DNA of 64,000 nt from assembly GCA_036852015.1 (NCBI GenBank), contig JAANDG010000378.1:1-64000 (forward strand), read 5' to 3'. Below the pieces are notes generated by a model. It did no database searches, was not told where the DNA came from, and saw nothing but the letters and a program-made list of their open reading frames with translations. Shown here in pieces: positions 32,138 through 45,051 of the stretch (its first letter is position 1; each line of letters opens with the position of its first letter). Source of the DNA: Pelodera strongyloides. Its lineage: Eukaryota; Nematoda; Chromadorea; Rhabditida; Rhabditidae. Made by a program: the position numbers and the translations under genes.

Positions 32138-32835
32138 ATTCTCTTCCCTTATTTTCTGGTTACTGTAATATTTCCTAGGATTTAGCGGACGATTTTCGAT
32201 TATCAAAATACAAAGATTTTAGCTGTCTACGATTAATAACATGACACTAAGACGCTGCTTTTATTTTTTGAGGGCTTATTGTAACACACGGAGTATAAAT
32301 CCATACGTAGTGTGGCTGCAACATTGTCCACAAAAAAATCTTCTTGTTATATAAAGGAGAAAGGTTTGAAGCCATGTGTTTTTGTTTGTTTTTATGTCCA
32401 ACGTTTTTCTACGTTTCAAGTTTGTTGTAGGTAGGCCAACTATTCGCAACTCTTCCAAAGAAGCGCAACTTACATAAACTCTGGAATATACGCTTCAAAT
32501 GTTTAATATAAACTTGCCCATTTTTCTTTTCGTGTCTACTTCGAAGTATGTAGAATAGGAAAGTCGCCTGAGGTGTGTTATAAAGCGAAAGGTTTACGTT
32601 GATGATATAATAAAAAGATAATACTAAACTAATCCTAATACTTTCTGCAATGATTTAGCATTCAAATGAGCGCAATGACATTTGCAAGAGATTATAAAAG
32701 ACGCAAAGTGCTGCGTTATAAATTCACCTGTTAGGATTTATCATACTTTTACATGATTTTTGTAATTTTGATTATATTTTTTTTATTTACGTGATTTTCA
32801 TGGCATACATCCTGGTATGTCGTCCCACATTCACT
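32138..32835. other. Spacer
   Basis: No gene or repeat recognised. Confidence 0.45.
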
Positions 32836-33008
32836 AAAGCGATATAACAGCCGATTTTTGAAACCTGTGTTGAACAAACTGCATTCCCACATATATCGTA
32901 CGCAAATGGGTATAATTAGACTAAAATCGCGCATTTATTTGGATATACATGGGAATTCAGCGTACAACATAACATACGTTTCAAAACCGGCTTCTATGCC
33001 GCTTTAAA
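32836..33008. repeat. GCGATATAACAGCCGG-family MITE
   Basis: Left CTAAAGCGATATAACAGCCG, right AAACCGGCTTCTATGCCGCT-TTAA, with the conserved TTGAACAAACTGCATTCCCA. Confidence 0.8.
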
Positions 33009-34184
33009 AACATTGCTTCAATACACTGGTAACGATTTTGCGAACGTAGATGTAGGTAGACTATGAGTTATGAGAACTGTAAACTAATATTATGCGCATT
33101 TATTATTGTTATGTTATGTTACCTTTTTGTTTTGTCGTGTGTTTGCAAAGTCAAAAAGTAGCAGAAGATGTCAACATGAAAACGAACATTTTTTACATTC
33201 ACGGGCCTAGGCGCCTAGGCCCACGTAAAGAGAAATTTCGTACTAAACATATTCTTCAATTATGATCTTGTTCGTAATAATTGATGCGATAATTTTTGTT
33301 GACAGCTTTTTGTGGTTAATTTGAAGTATTTCGCTTAATATTCGTAATAAGACCCCCTGTAGACATTGAAGGAAAACAAAATATTATACACCTATTACTT
33401 TTGCAGAATTTATTTATTTATTAGTCAAAAGTTGAAAAACAGCACGCAACGCTCAGCTTTAGAATAAACAGTGTCACTTTTGAATTATATGTGTTGTAGA
33501 TTTTATATAAATTTTAAACGAATCTCTGTAGTTTGTATCCTCTATATATAGAATTTTAATTTATGCAAGGTATGTTGTATACTCTATATAGATTAAATTG
33601 GTTACGGTACTGTAGTTTGTATCTTCTAAAAAAAATTAATATGAATACATCTGCTTTGAGGCACATAAGTAACCAGTGGCGATTTTCTCGGTGCCAATTT
33701 GAATAATGAACGAGAACATATATCGGTGGGTTAGATAGGCCGAACCCTACCATAGGACAGATGCTAAGGTCACGCCCTTATGTGAAGTTAGTTAATAAGT
33801 TAATAAGTAGCGTTGAAGGATTCGAATGACTATAGTAGTTACGTATCACTAACAATCGTCATTCTTGATTGACACCTCGTTTATTGATAAACATGTATAT
33901 TAAATTTCAGTTCTTAGTGTTCATTATTGGTTTATGTTGAACATGAGTTTTTCATTCTCTATATCAAACTACTGTCAAACGTTTTGAACGTTTTATGCTC
34001 TTGTTTTGTACTTGTACTATTGCAATTGTGTGTTTTCCCAGGGGAGACACGTTTTAAATAACTCCGCGTACGCTAAAGGTCACACCTATAAAATTGTGAA
34101 TTACGTGTGAAAAAGTGAATAAAACAATGAAGTACACATACTGTTTTTTTGGCATTGCACGTCTAAGTAAGCATAATGATAATT
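33009..34184. other. AT-rich spacer
   Basis: No gene supported. A short palindrome CCTAGGCGCCTAGG occurs near 33207. Confidence 0.45.
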
Positions 34185-34313
34185 TGAAAATTGTGTGTGC
34201 GTATATGTGCGTGTGTGTGTGTGTGTGTGCGTGTGTGCGTGCATGTGTGTGCAGGTGTGTGTTTGTATGTGCGTGCGTGCGTGCGTGAGTGCGTGTGCGT
34301 GCGTGCGTGCGGC

Positions 34314-34352
<39 letters not shown>

Positions 34353-34395
34353 TATGTGTGTTTGTATGTGTGTTTGTGTGTGTGTTTGTGTGTTA
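34185..34395. repeat. (GT)n / (GTGC)n microsatellite
   Basis: About 210 bp of GT with GC interruptions. Poly-CV and poly-HT frames on the two strands are artefacts. Confidence 0.95.
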
Positions 34396-34979
34396 AACGT
34401 ATATTCACACGTCTACCCCCCACACATACCCTCCACGGTATACTTTCTGACCTTGATATTTAAGAATAGTGCGCATTTTAACGTCGCCCATTTACCTTTT
34501 TTTCTATAGTATTTCAAAGCCGCGAACCACATGTATGGGTGTTTGCTCAATGGTTTTTACCATAGTTTTTCAACGCCTTTTTTTAACCACAACGCGCCGC
34601 CAAGCCGGCCGACGCACTTGTCGTTGCATACATGTGTACGTGTATTTGTACACGCACCATTTATTCTGCTAGATACCAAGCGGCACGTTGAGGTATAATT
34701 TGTAGTTTAATTCAAAATATTTGATTTTGACAGCTTACGCAAACTGCACCAATATTTTATGTATAGCTACGTTAGGGCTTGTGCTCTGGGTATGGGGTTA
34801 TGTCTGAGCATCGATTTTTATAGCTTATTGTAATATGTACACTAATTATTGTACTAGGAAATAGTGAATCATACTGTATTATAGTATTGCTTTCATAGAC
34901 ATTTTTCACAAATTTTCTTTTAATTCGTGTTATCGGTAAAGTTACTTTTAGTAGTCACACGTGAAGCCTTTTGTAAGTC
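34396..34979. other. Spacer
   Basis: No gene supported. Confidence 0.45.
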
Positions 34980-35075
34980 TCTCCTCCTTCCTTTTCTCTC
35001 TTTCTCTTTCTCTTTCTCTCTCTGTCTCTCTATCTCTATCTCTATCTCTATCTCTCTCTGTCTCTCTACTCTATC
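34980..35075. repeat. CT-rich microsatellite
   Basis: CTCTTT and CTATCT runs. Confidence 0.9.
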
Positions 35076-35221
35076 TCCACCCACAGTGTACCAATGCAGA
35101 TGTACCCTTTATCGATCCACCCGTGGACTGTCTCCCACCAACCCACCAAGTCTTACTTGTGCCCTTTGCGAGGTTACCCTGGTGACCCTTTATATATACA
35201 TACCCTTTCCATAAACATTTA

Positions 35222-35408
35222 ACTTAAAGCGAAATACCAGCTGGTTTTTGAAAAGCATCGAGTACACCAACATTCTTATGCAGCTTATGCAAATGAGCAT
35301 AAATTAGAATAAAAAAACTAGCTAAATTCGAGCAAATTAGCATAAATGTGTAAGAATTCAGTTGTCCACGATGCGTTTCAAAAACCGGCCGGTATTTCGC
35401 TCTAAAGC
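35222..35408. repeat. CCGGCCGG-family MITE, near-consensus copy
   Basis: TTAAAGCGAAATACCAGCTG at the left, CCGGCCGGTATTTCGCTCTAA at the right. Carries CATTCTTATGCAGCTTATGC and GAATTCAGTTGTCCACGATG. A CACGTGG-type left end (AAAGCGATGTGGCATATGG) starts at once after it (35404). Confidence 0.9.
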
Positions 35409-35925
35409 GATGTGGCATATGGTTTGAAACGTATTCTTTATAACAGCATTTCCGTGTATTGTATGCAAATCATGGTCTATTTTTCTTATTTTATTTTTTC
35501 ACGTACAGACCTTTGCAGCTCCACTCACCCGTGTTATTTCGTTTTAACAAAAAGTTACGCTGTTTTTTTATCGAAATTCTTACTATTTAATATTTAGACT
35601 GGGTTTTCCATCCACTCCAGCTGTCCTTCTTTTTATATATATATAATACACAATTTGACTAGATGTAAGACACTCTAATACAAAAGTTTTACCTCGGATT
35701 TGTGCAAATTTCCTTTAATCCAAACTACTCCTAATCCTGACTACCATGTAATCTTTTATCTATGCTAATCTCTTTGTAATATCCCTACATTTCTCATATG
35801 CTAATTTGCACTTTATGTTCATACGTTCATACTTTTGTGTAGTACTTTTACTTTTGGACAAAGAGTGCGTGCGTGGCTTCCAGCCTCCTACAAGTTACTC
35901 TCGAACTTCGAACTTCCTAGTTAAA
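35409..35925. other. Spacer with a MITE left end
   Basis: Begins with a GTGGCATATGGTTTGAAACG-type MITE left half (to about 35480). The rest is unrecognised. Confidence 0.45.
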
Positions 35926-36098
35926 AAAGCGAAATACCGGCCGGTTTTTGAAACACATCGAGTAGACCAGCATTCGTATGCAGCTTATGCAAATGAACAT
36001 GAATTAGAATAAAAAAATCAAGCTAAATTCGAGTAAATTACATAAATACGTAAGTATTCGGTCGCTCACGATACGCTTCAAAAACCGGCCGGTAACGG
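35926..36098. repeat. CCGGCCGG-family MITE
   Basis: Left GCGAAATACCGGCCGGTTTT, right AAACCGGCCGGTAACGGGAC (right terminus decayed). Confidence 0.8.
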
Positions 36099-36257
36099 GA
36101 CATACTATTATTATTGCCGTTGTTGTTTATCGGAAAAAAACACCATGTTTATGTTGTAGTTGTAGACATGTTATACATATTAGTAAATTAGATTCACCGA
36201 ATAATATGTAGATGTTTGTCCCAGCACGCTCAATTTCGATTTCGCATATTTACTTTT

Positions 36258-36519
36258 ATGGGGTTTCCAAGTATGCCAAAAACCGCGAGTTTTCTTGGCA
36301 AGTATCAGTTCGCAAAATCGTGTGCAATTTACCGTAATTTTGCGTAATTTTGACACATCCGCACTATAGAAAATCCGCCGTCAAAGACATTTTTTGTTGA
36401 ACAAATGGTCCCGTGGCGATCGGTCGTAAAAACCGCCTGTAGATATTCTCGTGTAGTGCCAAGATACGGTAAATTTTTCGATACTTGCAAGGAAAATCGG
36501 GCATACTTGCAAACCCCAT
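36258..36519. repeat. GGGGTTTCCAAGTATGCC-family MITE (long form)
   Basis: Inverted ends ATGGGGTTTCCAAGTATGCC and GGGCATACTTGCAAACCCCA. Shares the core with 12724-12919. Confidence 0.8.
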
Positions 36520-36684
36520 TATGGGGTTTCCGTATCCCAAAAATTCGGTGTGATTCTGTCAATACTATACCGTATTTCTGCGCGAAACTTGCATTGCATA
36601 TAATATGAAAAATTAAAAAAAATATTCTCGCGTAGTTCCAAAATACTGTAAATTTTCACCATACTTGGAATTGGAAACCTCATT
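36520..36684. repeat. GGGGTTTCC-family MITE (short form), head to tail with the previous one
   Basis: Starts at the shared TATGGGG junction, with ATTCGGTGTGATTCTGTC inside, and ends CCATACTTGG..GGAAACCTCAT. Confidence 0.8.
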
Positions 36685-37349
36685 ATAGTATGCAACGTTA
36701 ACTGCCTTTTTTATTGGAAACTTTGCAATTACAAATTGTAAGTCAATTATGGTTGCGCATTTATGTGTTCTTTCATGCTAATTATATAACTTTTGCGCTA
36801 ATCTTTATCAGAACTCGAACACAGATCAACTCTTCGTATTGTGATGTGTAATTAGCCCAGAACCGTACAATTAGAATTTGCATAATACATATAATTGTCT
36901 TTGGATTGGGACTTAACAAAACTTTTGAAAAGTTACAATCCCTGAGCAAGATTATTCGTAATTGCTTTTTTTCGCTTGAAAGAAATAATAATTAACTAAT
37001 ACCTTTCAATCAACAAGTGCAGCTTAATCCTATTAGATTTGAAGTGATTTCTGACTTTGAGCACTTAATTCATTTTAATTCATCTTCATTAAGTAGTGCT
37101 GTTTCATTAGATATTATTCATATTATTTACTAATTAGATTAATTGTTGTTTACTTTGGTTAGTAGTACTGTAGCTCACCTTCTAATTGGTTAAATACTTA
37201 ATTGGATTATTAATTTGTACAGAAAAATAGACAAAGTCCCGTAATTTCTGCTTTATTACTCATAAATCTTTATCATAAATAACCAAACTATGATTTAAAA
37301 AAAAAAGTTTTTTTAATAGCTGTGAAGACATTTTGATTTTGAACAGTTA
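36685..37349. other. AT-rich spacer
   Basis: No gene or repeat recognised. Confidence 0.45.
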
Positions 37350-37474
37350 AAGTGATACAGCTCGTGCTTTTGAAACGTATGGACGAACTCCACATTTCCA
37401 TGTCCTATATGTAAATTTCTGTGCCCTGCTTTGTTCCAGGATACGTTTTGAAACCACGTGTCGTACAGCTTTAA
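37350..37474. repeat. CACGTGG-family TTAA MITE
   Basis: Left TTAAAGTGATACAGCTCGTG, right GAAACCACGTGTCGTACAGC-TTTAA. Confidence 0.8.
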
Positions 37475-38103
37475 CCGTTAACTCTATCTGATCTATTAGG
37501 ACAGTATCTGTATCAAGATATTACATATAATCATCATCACCAATCATATCATATCATGGTAAGCAAATGCAACTTATTTTTAATAGCGTGACGAAGTTGC
37601 ACCGTAATGAAAACAATGTCATCCTTCAAGCTCTACATAGCATACCGTATATCATCTTTCATACCATAAATAACTTACAGTATGCTTTTTCAATGATTTA
37701 AGAATAAAATCCGTAATTGGATTTATACTGTTGTAGTTATTAAATCAAGAATCTCCGTATATAAGCGTGCACACGCTACGTAACTGTGCTTTAAGTTATC
37801 CTTGTAAATTATTATCATTGTCTTTTATATCCAACAGCAAAACTACGGTAGTCGGAGCGCAAGATATTGCCCTAACTTGTTTTTTACATTTCCAAAACTT
37901 CAGTAGCGGGAATTTTTCTAAGTACCTTTATTTTGTAATTTTTCCGGTGATCTTTGTAATCTGTTAATTCACTCTGAGAATTGTTTCATAACACATTTTT
38001 TTCACAATAATTTGTGGGAAGTAATTAATATTGTAGTTTTGATTGTCTTTTTTCCCTGTATAAACACAAATTATAGTCACGGTTTTGTGGTTTTCCTCAC
38101 GAA
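37475..38103. other. AT-rich spacer
   Basis: No gene or repeat recognised. Confidence 0.45.
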
Positions 38104-38120
38104 GCCTAAGCCTAAGCCTA
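38104..38120 (-). repeat. Interstitial telomere-like repeat
   Basis: GCCTAAGCCTAAGCCTA, nearly three units of the nematode telomere repeat TTAGGC on the minus strand. Confidence 0.75.
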
Positions 38121-38285
38121 CGATTTTTCAACGCTTGTTAGAGTTTATAAGTTAACTGTTATTTGGCGAATCTAATTAACAATTTATTTTATGAAAAAAT
38201 AAAGATTTTGTGCGCACTTTTTTTTGCACTAATCCCACGTGAGAGAAGAAAAAGTGCAAATAAATTATATATACGTTTCTGAAAG

Positions 38286-38287
<2 letters not shown>

Positions 38288-38330
<43 letters not shown>
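38288..38330. repeat. (GA)n microsatellite
   Basis: GA dinucleotide run. CT-rich text follows at 38560-38660. Confidence 0.95.
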
Positions 38331-38331
<1 letters not shown>

Positions 38332-38940
38332 TAGAACTATTTAGAAAAAGGTGAAAAAATAATGATTATCGAACCGTATGCGTCTAGTATACCTTTCATC
38401 AGTTGGGGAAAAAATACGGAGCCGTTTCTTTTATTAAAATTTATCTAGCTAATACTACAATACTTATTTGTCCCTAATTTAATCAGGATTTTTGCATCAA
38501 CAAGTAACATTAGATACTAGTAAATCTCCGCAATTACTTTCTGGAAAGCCTTTCCCTCTCTTTCCCTCGTTCTCTCTCTCTCTTTCTCCTTCTTTTTAAA
38601 TCTCTCTATCTCTCTCTTTCTCTCTCTTCTCCTGTTTAAAATCCCTCCCTCTCTGCCCGTACTCTGTATTCACACTTTCACACTTGATTAAGTTCATTTG
38701 TTCGCATGCACACCTTTATCTATACTAATCTCAATCAGCGTTTCAATAGAATTATTCTACAATTACCCCCTAATGGTCCACGTCTCTACTCGCAAATTTT
38801 GACAAATTGCCATGTTCGGATAGATAAGAATCTTAATTGTTGCACCCCTCAGCTGGCACTTGGCTCCGACTCTTCGACTGCCAAATCGCAGGTCGCTTTG
38901 AAGAGGTTTATATTTTTGGTATATTTTTTCGTTTGCTCCA

Positions 38941-39104
38941 GTTTAAAGCGAAATGCCGGCCGGTTTTTAAAACGCATCGAGTACACCATCATGTCCATCA
39001 TTCTTATGCAGGTTATGCAAATGAACATCGAGTAAATTTGCATAAATACCCAAAAATTATGTTGTCCACGATGCGTTTCAAAAATCGGCCGGTATTTCTT
39101 TAAA
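38941..39104. repeat. CCGGCCGG-family MITE
   Basis: Left TTTAAAGCGAAATGCCGGCC, right AAATCGGCCGGTATTTCTTTAA. Confidence 0.85.
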
Positions 39105-39308
39105 AATGAACGATCATAACATAAAATAACCTTCACATCAAGGTAGTGCGGTCGGCCCGCGATACTTTGAGAAATTATGCAAATTTACCATAGGCTCTCA
39201 TGTAAGAGCGTTGATATCGTATTCGTATTCTGTTAACGGGCAAATTTGTAAATATTCATCATTCCTTTCGAGATTTGAATTTTTATTTTAGAATAATACT
39301 TTTATCTT

Positions 39309-39491
39309 TAGAGCGAAATACCGACCGGGTTTTGAAACGCATTGCCGACACTAGAATTCTTGCGTATTTATGTGAAGTTATTCGAATTTAGCTCGATTTT
39401 TTATTCCAAATTATGCTCATTTGCATAAACTGCATAAGGGTGTTGGATTACTCGATGTGTTTCAAAAACCGGCCGATATTTCGCTTTAAAC
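39309..39491. repeat. CCGGCCGG-family MITE
   Basis: Left AGAGCGAAATACCGACCGGG, right AAACCGGCCGATATTTCGCT-TTAA. Confidence 0.85.
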
Positions 39492-40125
39492 ACTTTTTAC
39501 TTTCACCACTATCTTTATGTTTTGTTATTGGGAGAATTTAGTAGATCACGTACTACATTGTATATGGAGAAGTTGGCCTAATGGTCAGCTGCACGTATTT
39601 TACATTCTTTTTGATTTTACATATGAGTGGCAAGGTATAATATACTAATATACAAAGCAAAGTGCATCCATGTATCACATGATGTGTCTTATAGTTATTA
39701 ATCCTCTTGGTCTACCACTATCTTCTATTAGATACTAAACTAAATGTTTACCCTCTGTGTCGAAAGCGGAAGTGCCACCAAAGAACACACAAATTTGCAT
39801 ACAATGTTTGCATGTGCGTTTCACAAACTACGTGTCATATCGCTTTATTTGATCGAAGAAGCTAATGTTTGGATTTAGCTGAAATGCTCAGAGCTTTTCG
39901 TACTTTTGAAGGGCAAACTTAAAGCATAAAAAGTTTTACTTTAATTACTCGTTGTTAGTGTTTTTGTGTCTGGTATTCTTTTGTATGAATTAATGTTTGT
40001 AGCTGAATTAATGCTTTTCTTTTCACTAAACTACTAAATTCTTGGAAGTTAGATTAGAATATTGCTCGTTAATGTGTGATCAGTATCATGCACTACACTA
40101 ACAGGATTTCGGTCTCTTCAACATT
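39492..40125. other. Spacer with a MITE right end
   Basis: TTTCACAAACTACGTGTCAT and ATCGCTTTA at 39810-39848 are a CACGTGG-family right end. No gene seen. Confidence 0.45.
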
Positions 40126-40300
40126 TTAAAGCGATATAACCTCCGGTTTTGGAAACTATGCCGCGCGCTGGATTCCCGAGTAGTAGTATATGCGAATAAC
40201 TACGCGATACTGCGCGATTTATATTCATTTGCATGCTACATATGGGAATGCAGTTGCGCAACATACGCACCAAAAACCGGACGTTATATCGCTTAAAACG
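40126..40300. repeat. GCGATATAACCTCCGG-family MITE
   Basis: Left TTTAAAGCGATATAACCTCC, right AAAACCGGACGTTATATCGC-TTAA. Confidence 0.85.
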
Positions 40301-42398
40301 TTTTCTTATGTGTACTACCGAGTGGGCGTATCACCGCTAAAAGCTCTAATTGTAAGTGGCTATTCCAAATAGTAGCCTTTTCACCCTATCCCTTATTCTA
40401 CGTAAGGTGAGGAGTAGCGTAGCTATATCACTTATCATATAACTGGTATAACATTTACATGTTTCGTAGAATTATACATATTTACAACCCTACCACAAAC
40501 ACATTTATTTACTAGTGAGCGTTTCTAAGAATCCGGCTTTTATGTATGTATTCCCCTGTAGTTAATGTTCATAATAGCTACCGTATACTATATGTTCTGA
40601 TTGTTTTCCCGCTTTTACACAAAAACACAAAGCTAGTAACAAATTGTTCCCCTTGTGTATTTTGTGTCACTGGCTACCGTACCCTACACTAATCTCCACA
40701 TTTTAGAATACGTGTTATGGTCCAGAATCAGAATATGACTAGCATTTTGACGTATTTGGCTCTGACGCAATTGTTGATCTTTCTCGCTATTAGACTGCGC
40801 GAAAAGCATTTATTTCTTTTCTATTTTATTTGTCTTGACAGTAGGAAACATATTTAGAAGATTTGCATAAGCCTACACTAAAATCACAAAAAAGCATGTT
40901 CGGCTTAAAATGGTATAACTATATACTGTGATTTTAAAGTCCCCGAAAAGCATAGACACGGATATTTGCATATAATAATTAGTTGTTTGAAATTTAGTTG
41001 TAAAACGCTCACTACACAAATTACGTGCAATACCTTTTCAGCATTTTAGCCCATTTGCAGGTTACGTACACTTTTCTGCTATTCACTTTAATCTCATTCT
41101 ACGTTCTACGGTGTAATTATTAATTATTACCGTAGCAAAGTCCAGTTGCCTCTCGTCGTCTCTTTCCCCGCTTGTTTTAATGTTACTCTCGATGTCTCTC
41201 GATGTCTGCACCTCCCTCCCACGCTCACTCTCGCCCCCTGTGGGACACAAATTTGCACCTGATTAAATAAAATAAAAATTGATCTTATTCATTCTTTTTA
41301 TTCGGTAATCCCATTAAAGTCTCCCTGGCGCTAGGGAGGACGGGGGGGAAGGGTTCAGCCGGCTCACTTTGTGTTCTACTCTGCTATGCTAATTTTACAG
41401 TGCTAATTGCGTCCTTGTATGCAAATTTTCCTACAGTTTGGTCATTCCAAATGTGTAAACTGTAAAGAATTCTTCAAGTATTTAAATCGCAGATTTCAGA
41501 GACATTAAAGTGGTAAGGCACATGGTTTGAAAGTGTATTGTGGTCTTGCATTCCCTTGTATTATATACAAATTCCTGTGCCCTTTCCGACACCGATTAGC
41601 ACAGAGTTGCGTGATTTTGAAGGTCTCGTATATTTCTGAGAATCGTTATTTTTCTTTTTTTTTCTCTACTTAATTCTGTTCAATTTCCCGTTATCATTTG
41701 ACTGTTTCCGTTTAATCATTGCGATGTTATCTCCTTGTAAAGTGCGTATTATTCGGGCGACCGTGGGAGCGTGTGACCATACACATTGTCACTTATTGTG
41801 TATTGTCATATGTGTGTGACCACACATATTGGTGCATACTCATACTCCCTAAGGTCTCACAATCTAGTTCTTTTGGAATACCATCGTATTGTCGCATGTG
41901 TTGTCGTTTATTCCAGGTAGCATTGACGCGGACCCTGAGCGTGCCGGTTCTACATGTTAAACTATTATCGATTAAAATATTATCGATTAAACAAGTGAAT
42001 TATCGATTTTTGATCATTCATTGATTTGGTCAATACTTTCAGTTTTCTATAATATTTCTCGCTATCTCCGTTGGCATGCTTCCACAGAGCGAAACAGGTT
42101 TCCAGCTTCTCATTTGTAGTATTCCCCCTTGCTCTTTTCCTTCTTTTCTTAAATTTGTTATTACTTAATATTAAATATTAATTATTATCCTTTCCTTTAG
42201 GTTATGTTGATCCATTAACAAATTAAAGTATTTTCTATTCAGTGCCACGCAGTAGGTTGTTGTTTTCTCGAATTTGTCTTATTTCCATGCCACCTACGCC
42301 TACACGACTTTATTTTTATTGTCTAGTTTTGTAGGGATCCTTATTTCTTATTGCTTCTTATTTTATTTTATTTTATTTAGTGAATAAAATCTCTGTCT
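40301..42398. other. Gene-poor spacer
   Basis: No gene supported. A CACGTGG-type MITE left half starts at 41507 (TTAAAGTGGTAAGGCACATG). A minor ATTATCGATTAAA duplication occurs at 41966-41990. Confidence 0.45.
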
Positions 42399-42412
42399 TC
42401 GTCTCTCTCTCT

Positions 42413-42443
<31 letters not shown>

Positions 42444-42476
42444 CATCCCTCCCCCTCTCTCTCTCTTTCTCTCCTT

Positions 42477-42515
<39 letters not shown>

Positions 42516-42525
42516 TTCTCGTAAT
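42399..42525. repeat. CT-rich microsatellite
   Basis: CTCT runs with CCCT interruptions. Open frames on both strands are artefacts. Confidence 0.95.
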
Positions 42526-43740
42526 CATTCCTTTTCCTTCCATAATTTTCATTTCTTTTCTTCTCTTCTCCATATATTTCCCTTCCCAATCAATGCACGC
42601 AAAATGCACAAGTTGGCGATATCGCCGGGACAAGTGCGGTAAAAAGGTCCGTTATTGCGAACGCTCCCTTTAGATTACGGTATCTTGGTCGATTAATAGA
42701 AATTGGGTTCTGAACTCCTTTTGTAACACCTTTTCAGACGTACACTGTGCAATTTTGTGAGTTTATTGTTTATTGAACCACTCCTATGTTTTTTTTTCGT
42801 AAAGTTCCACAAAATTCTGCCGTATTTTTCTTATAAAGACACCAGACATGTTAATCATACTGATACATTCGGAGTTTGGTCATACAGTCATACTTTAGAT
42901 CTGTTTCGTAATTCGTAATGTTTTTTCATTTAATCCCCTCGAAAAGCAAAAAAGTCTAATAGGTTTAGCTCGTTTTTCCTGTAATCGTGAGTAATACGGT
43001 AGATCATTTTAACGTACAAATTGAAATCAGCGTTCATTTATTTATCGGAATTGTGTATGACATCGTACTTTATGATTTCTTTAAATTTTCGTGACGAACT
43101 TTTATGTATTAGGTATTAGAATTATAGATGTTTGATGTTTTTTCGCTCGACACAAACAGGTGAATTAATGAATTGAATTTTTCTTTTCAACGCCAGCATC
43201 TTGTAACATTCAATTAGGGCAAAGTACGTGATTTTGTACTTTTCTGCTAATTATCAGAGATGATTAACTTTTAAGGTCTTTCTAGTCTTGAGGGAGATTC
43301 ACTGTAGAGTTGAGGGTGACTTAAACTTTGCCACGCCCACATACGCCCACAAAAGTGAGTTATGCTTCATATATGATTATGATATAGACATATAGATCTC
43401 CGTGGTTGATTGGAAGGCTTTACAGAGACAACACACCACACACGCGCACACACGCACACACACACACACATACGCATGCACGCACACATAGTCGTCGAAT
43501 GATCACTTCACAAGTTTTGTCTATAACTTAGTTCACCAAATATGTGAATCATATATCCAGTTAAATCAGGTGTTTTAACTTGTTATTATTTGTTAGATTT
43601 TTCTTTTCTTACGTTAAACCACACGAGTGTACTCGTTATCACTTAGAATCTGATTTCTTGAGAAGTTTATATGTATTCTTGAGAAGAGAAGATAATTTCT
43701 TGAGAAAGCATGTCCATAGGAAGCTAACACCATCATCTTT
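42526..43740. other. Spacer
   Basis: No gene supported. A (CA)n tract lies at 43432-43490. Confidence 0.45.
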
Positions 43741-43743
43741 CGA

Positions 43744-43914
43744 TTAAAGCGAAATGCTAGCCCCTTTGGAAAATTTGCATATGATAAGCAAATCCTATGT
43801 ATCCTATGCTAATTTTGTACGATCGTCCACGGCAATCGTACACAATTAGCATAGGATACATAGGATTTGCTTATCATATGCAAATTTTCCAAAGGGGCTA
43901 GCATTTCGCTTTAA
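43744..43914. repeat. Near-perfect 163-bp TTAA hairpin
   Basis: Arms of about 75 bp (43748-43822 and 43836-43910) differ at only one or two bases by eye, around a loop of roughly 11-13 bases. Ends are TTAA-AGCGAAATGCTAGCCCC and GGGGCTAGCATTTCGCT-TTAA. A member of, or relative of, the AGCGAAATA family with a different body. Confidence 0.9.
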
Positions 43915-44169
43915 AGGATTGTAATTGAACACCTAATTGTCGTGCATCCTCCTTTAATATAAAGGTTTCCTTTAATCTAAAGAACATGCGGGAATTCAGC
44001 TGTGAAATAACTTCGTCATAACTAGATAACAAGCGCCCACAGGGACATGCGACATGCTCTGTCTACGTAGCGTTTACTTACAACTAACAATAAGTAATTT
44101 CTGATCGCGGCGTATTTCTCTGGATCTTGTTGTAAATTTCTTTCCATCGCAATATTCGGTTCTCACTAT

Positions 44170-44262
44170 CTCTTTATCTTTCTCCTTTCTCTCTTCTGCC
44201 TCTCTGTGCCTCGCTCTCTCTCTCCAACTCTCCCTCTCTCTCTCTTTCTCTCTCTCTCTCTC

Positions 44263-44302
<40 letters not shown>

Positions 44303-44320
44303 CTCTCTCCCCCTCACGGT
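44170..44320. repeat. CT-rich microsatellite
   Basis: CTCT runs with CCTC interruptions. Confidence 0.95.
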
Positions 44321-44589
44321 CATTCATCAGTCCCTTTTAGGTCATTTTTCGTTCTCCATTTTCCCTTATCAACTTACTTATCAGTTTCAGTTTTTAACTT
44401 GAAAATGCGGCGAAAAAATGTATCTAATTAATTAATTTGTAAAATTTCCAAAATGTAAAAAGGTTAAATGTATTGTAAAGTTAGCTTATACCTAAAATGT
44501 AATGTTTTTAGCCTTTTTCAAAGCTTGTTTTGTAACTTTTCTATGACATTTTTTGTGGCAAATTACACCTTTTCTTGATAAATTGCCCG

Positions 44590-44592
<3 letters not shown>

Positions 44593-44632
<40 letters not shown>

Positions 44633-44705
44633 GAGAGAGAAGAGAGAGAGAGAGACAGAAGAGAAGAGGTAGAGAAGGGAAGAAGAGGGGGGAGAGAGAG
44701 AGAAA
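44593..44705. repeat. GA-rich microsatellite
   Basis: GAGA runs, opposite in strand sense to 44170-44320, so the two could pair in single-stranded RNA. Confidence 0.95.
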
Positions 44706-45035
44706 TGTGAGATAGAAAGACATTTTTCATACCCTGTCGGGCACAATTTAGTCACTAGTCCCCGCGCGGGAGTCTTTTTAATTTTTATTAATCATTTATT
44801 GTGCGTCTCAAAATATTAGTCGTCTCAAATTTTTCTTTCGCTTAAAAATTTTTCTTTCATTATGTATTGTGCCCAATAATCCAATTTGTATTCCATAATT
44901 GCTCTTTTTGTGAGACTTTTTTTTCCTAAGATTTGTAGGTTCAAATGTACTTTTTTTTATTTTCCTCATGCTTTTCTGTTTGTTTTTCGGGTGCAATTGT
45001 ATGAGGTTCGGTTTTTCTAGCTACAGTATTCTTAC

Positions 45036-45048
45036 TTGTTCGTTGCAG
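45036..45048 (+). other. Acceptor before the first recognised zinc-finger exon
   Basis: TTGTTCGTTGCAG is followed after 3 bases by ATG at 45052. This fits a trans-splice acceptor, but an ordinary acceptor of an internal exon cannot be excluded because the frame is open upstream. Confidence 0.55.
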
Positions 45049-45051
45049 GAC

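Noticed and set aside
34163..34509. Poly-CV and poly-HT frames
   Set aside because: GT/CA microsatellite read in several frames.
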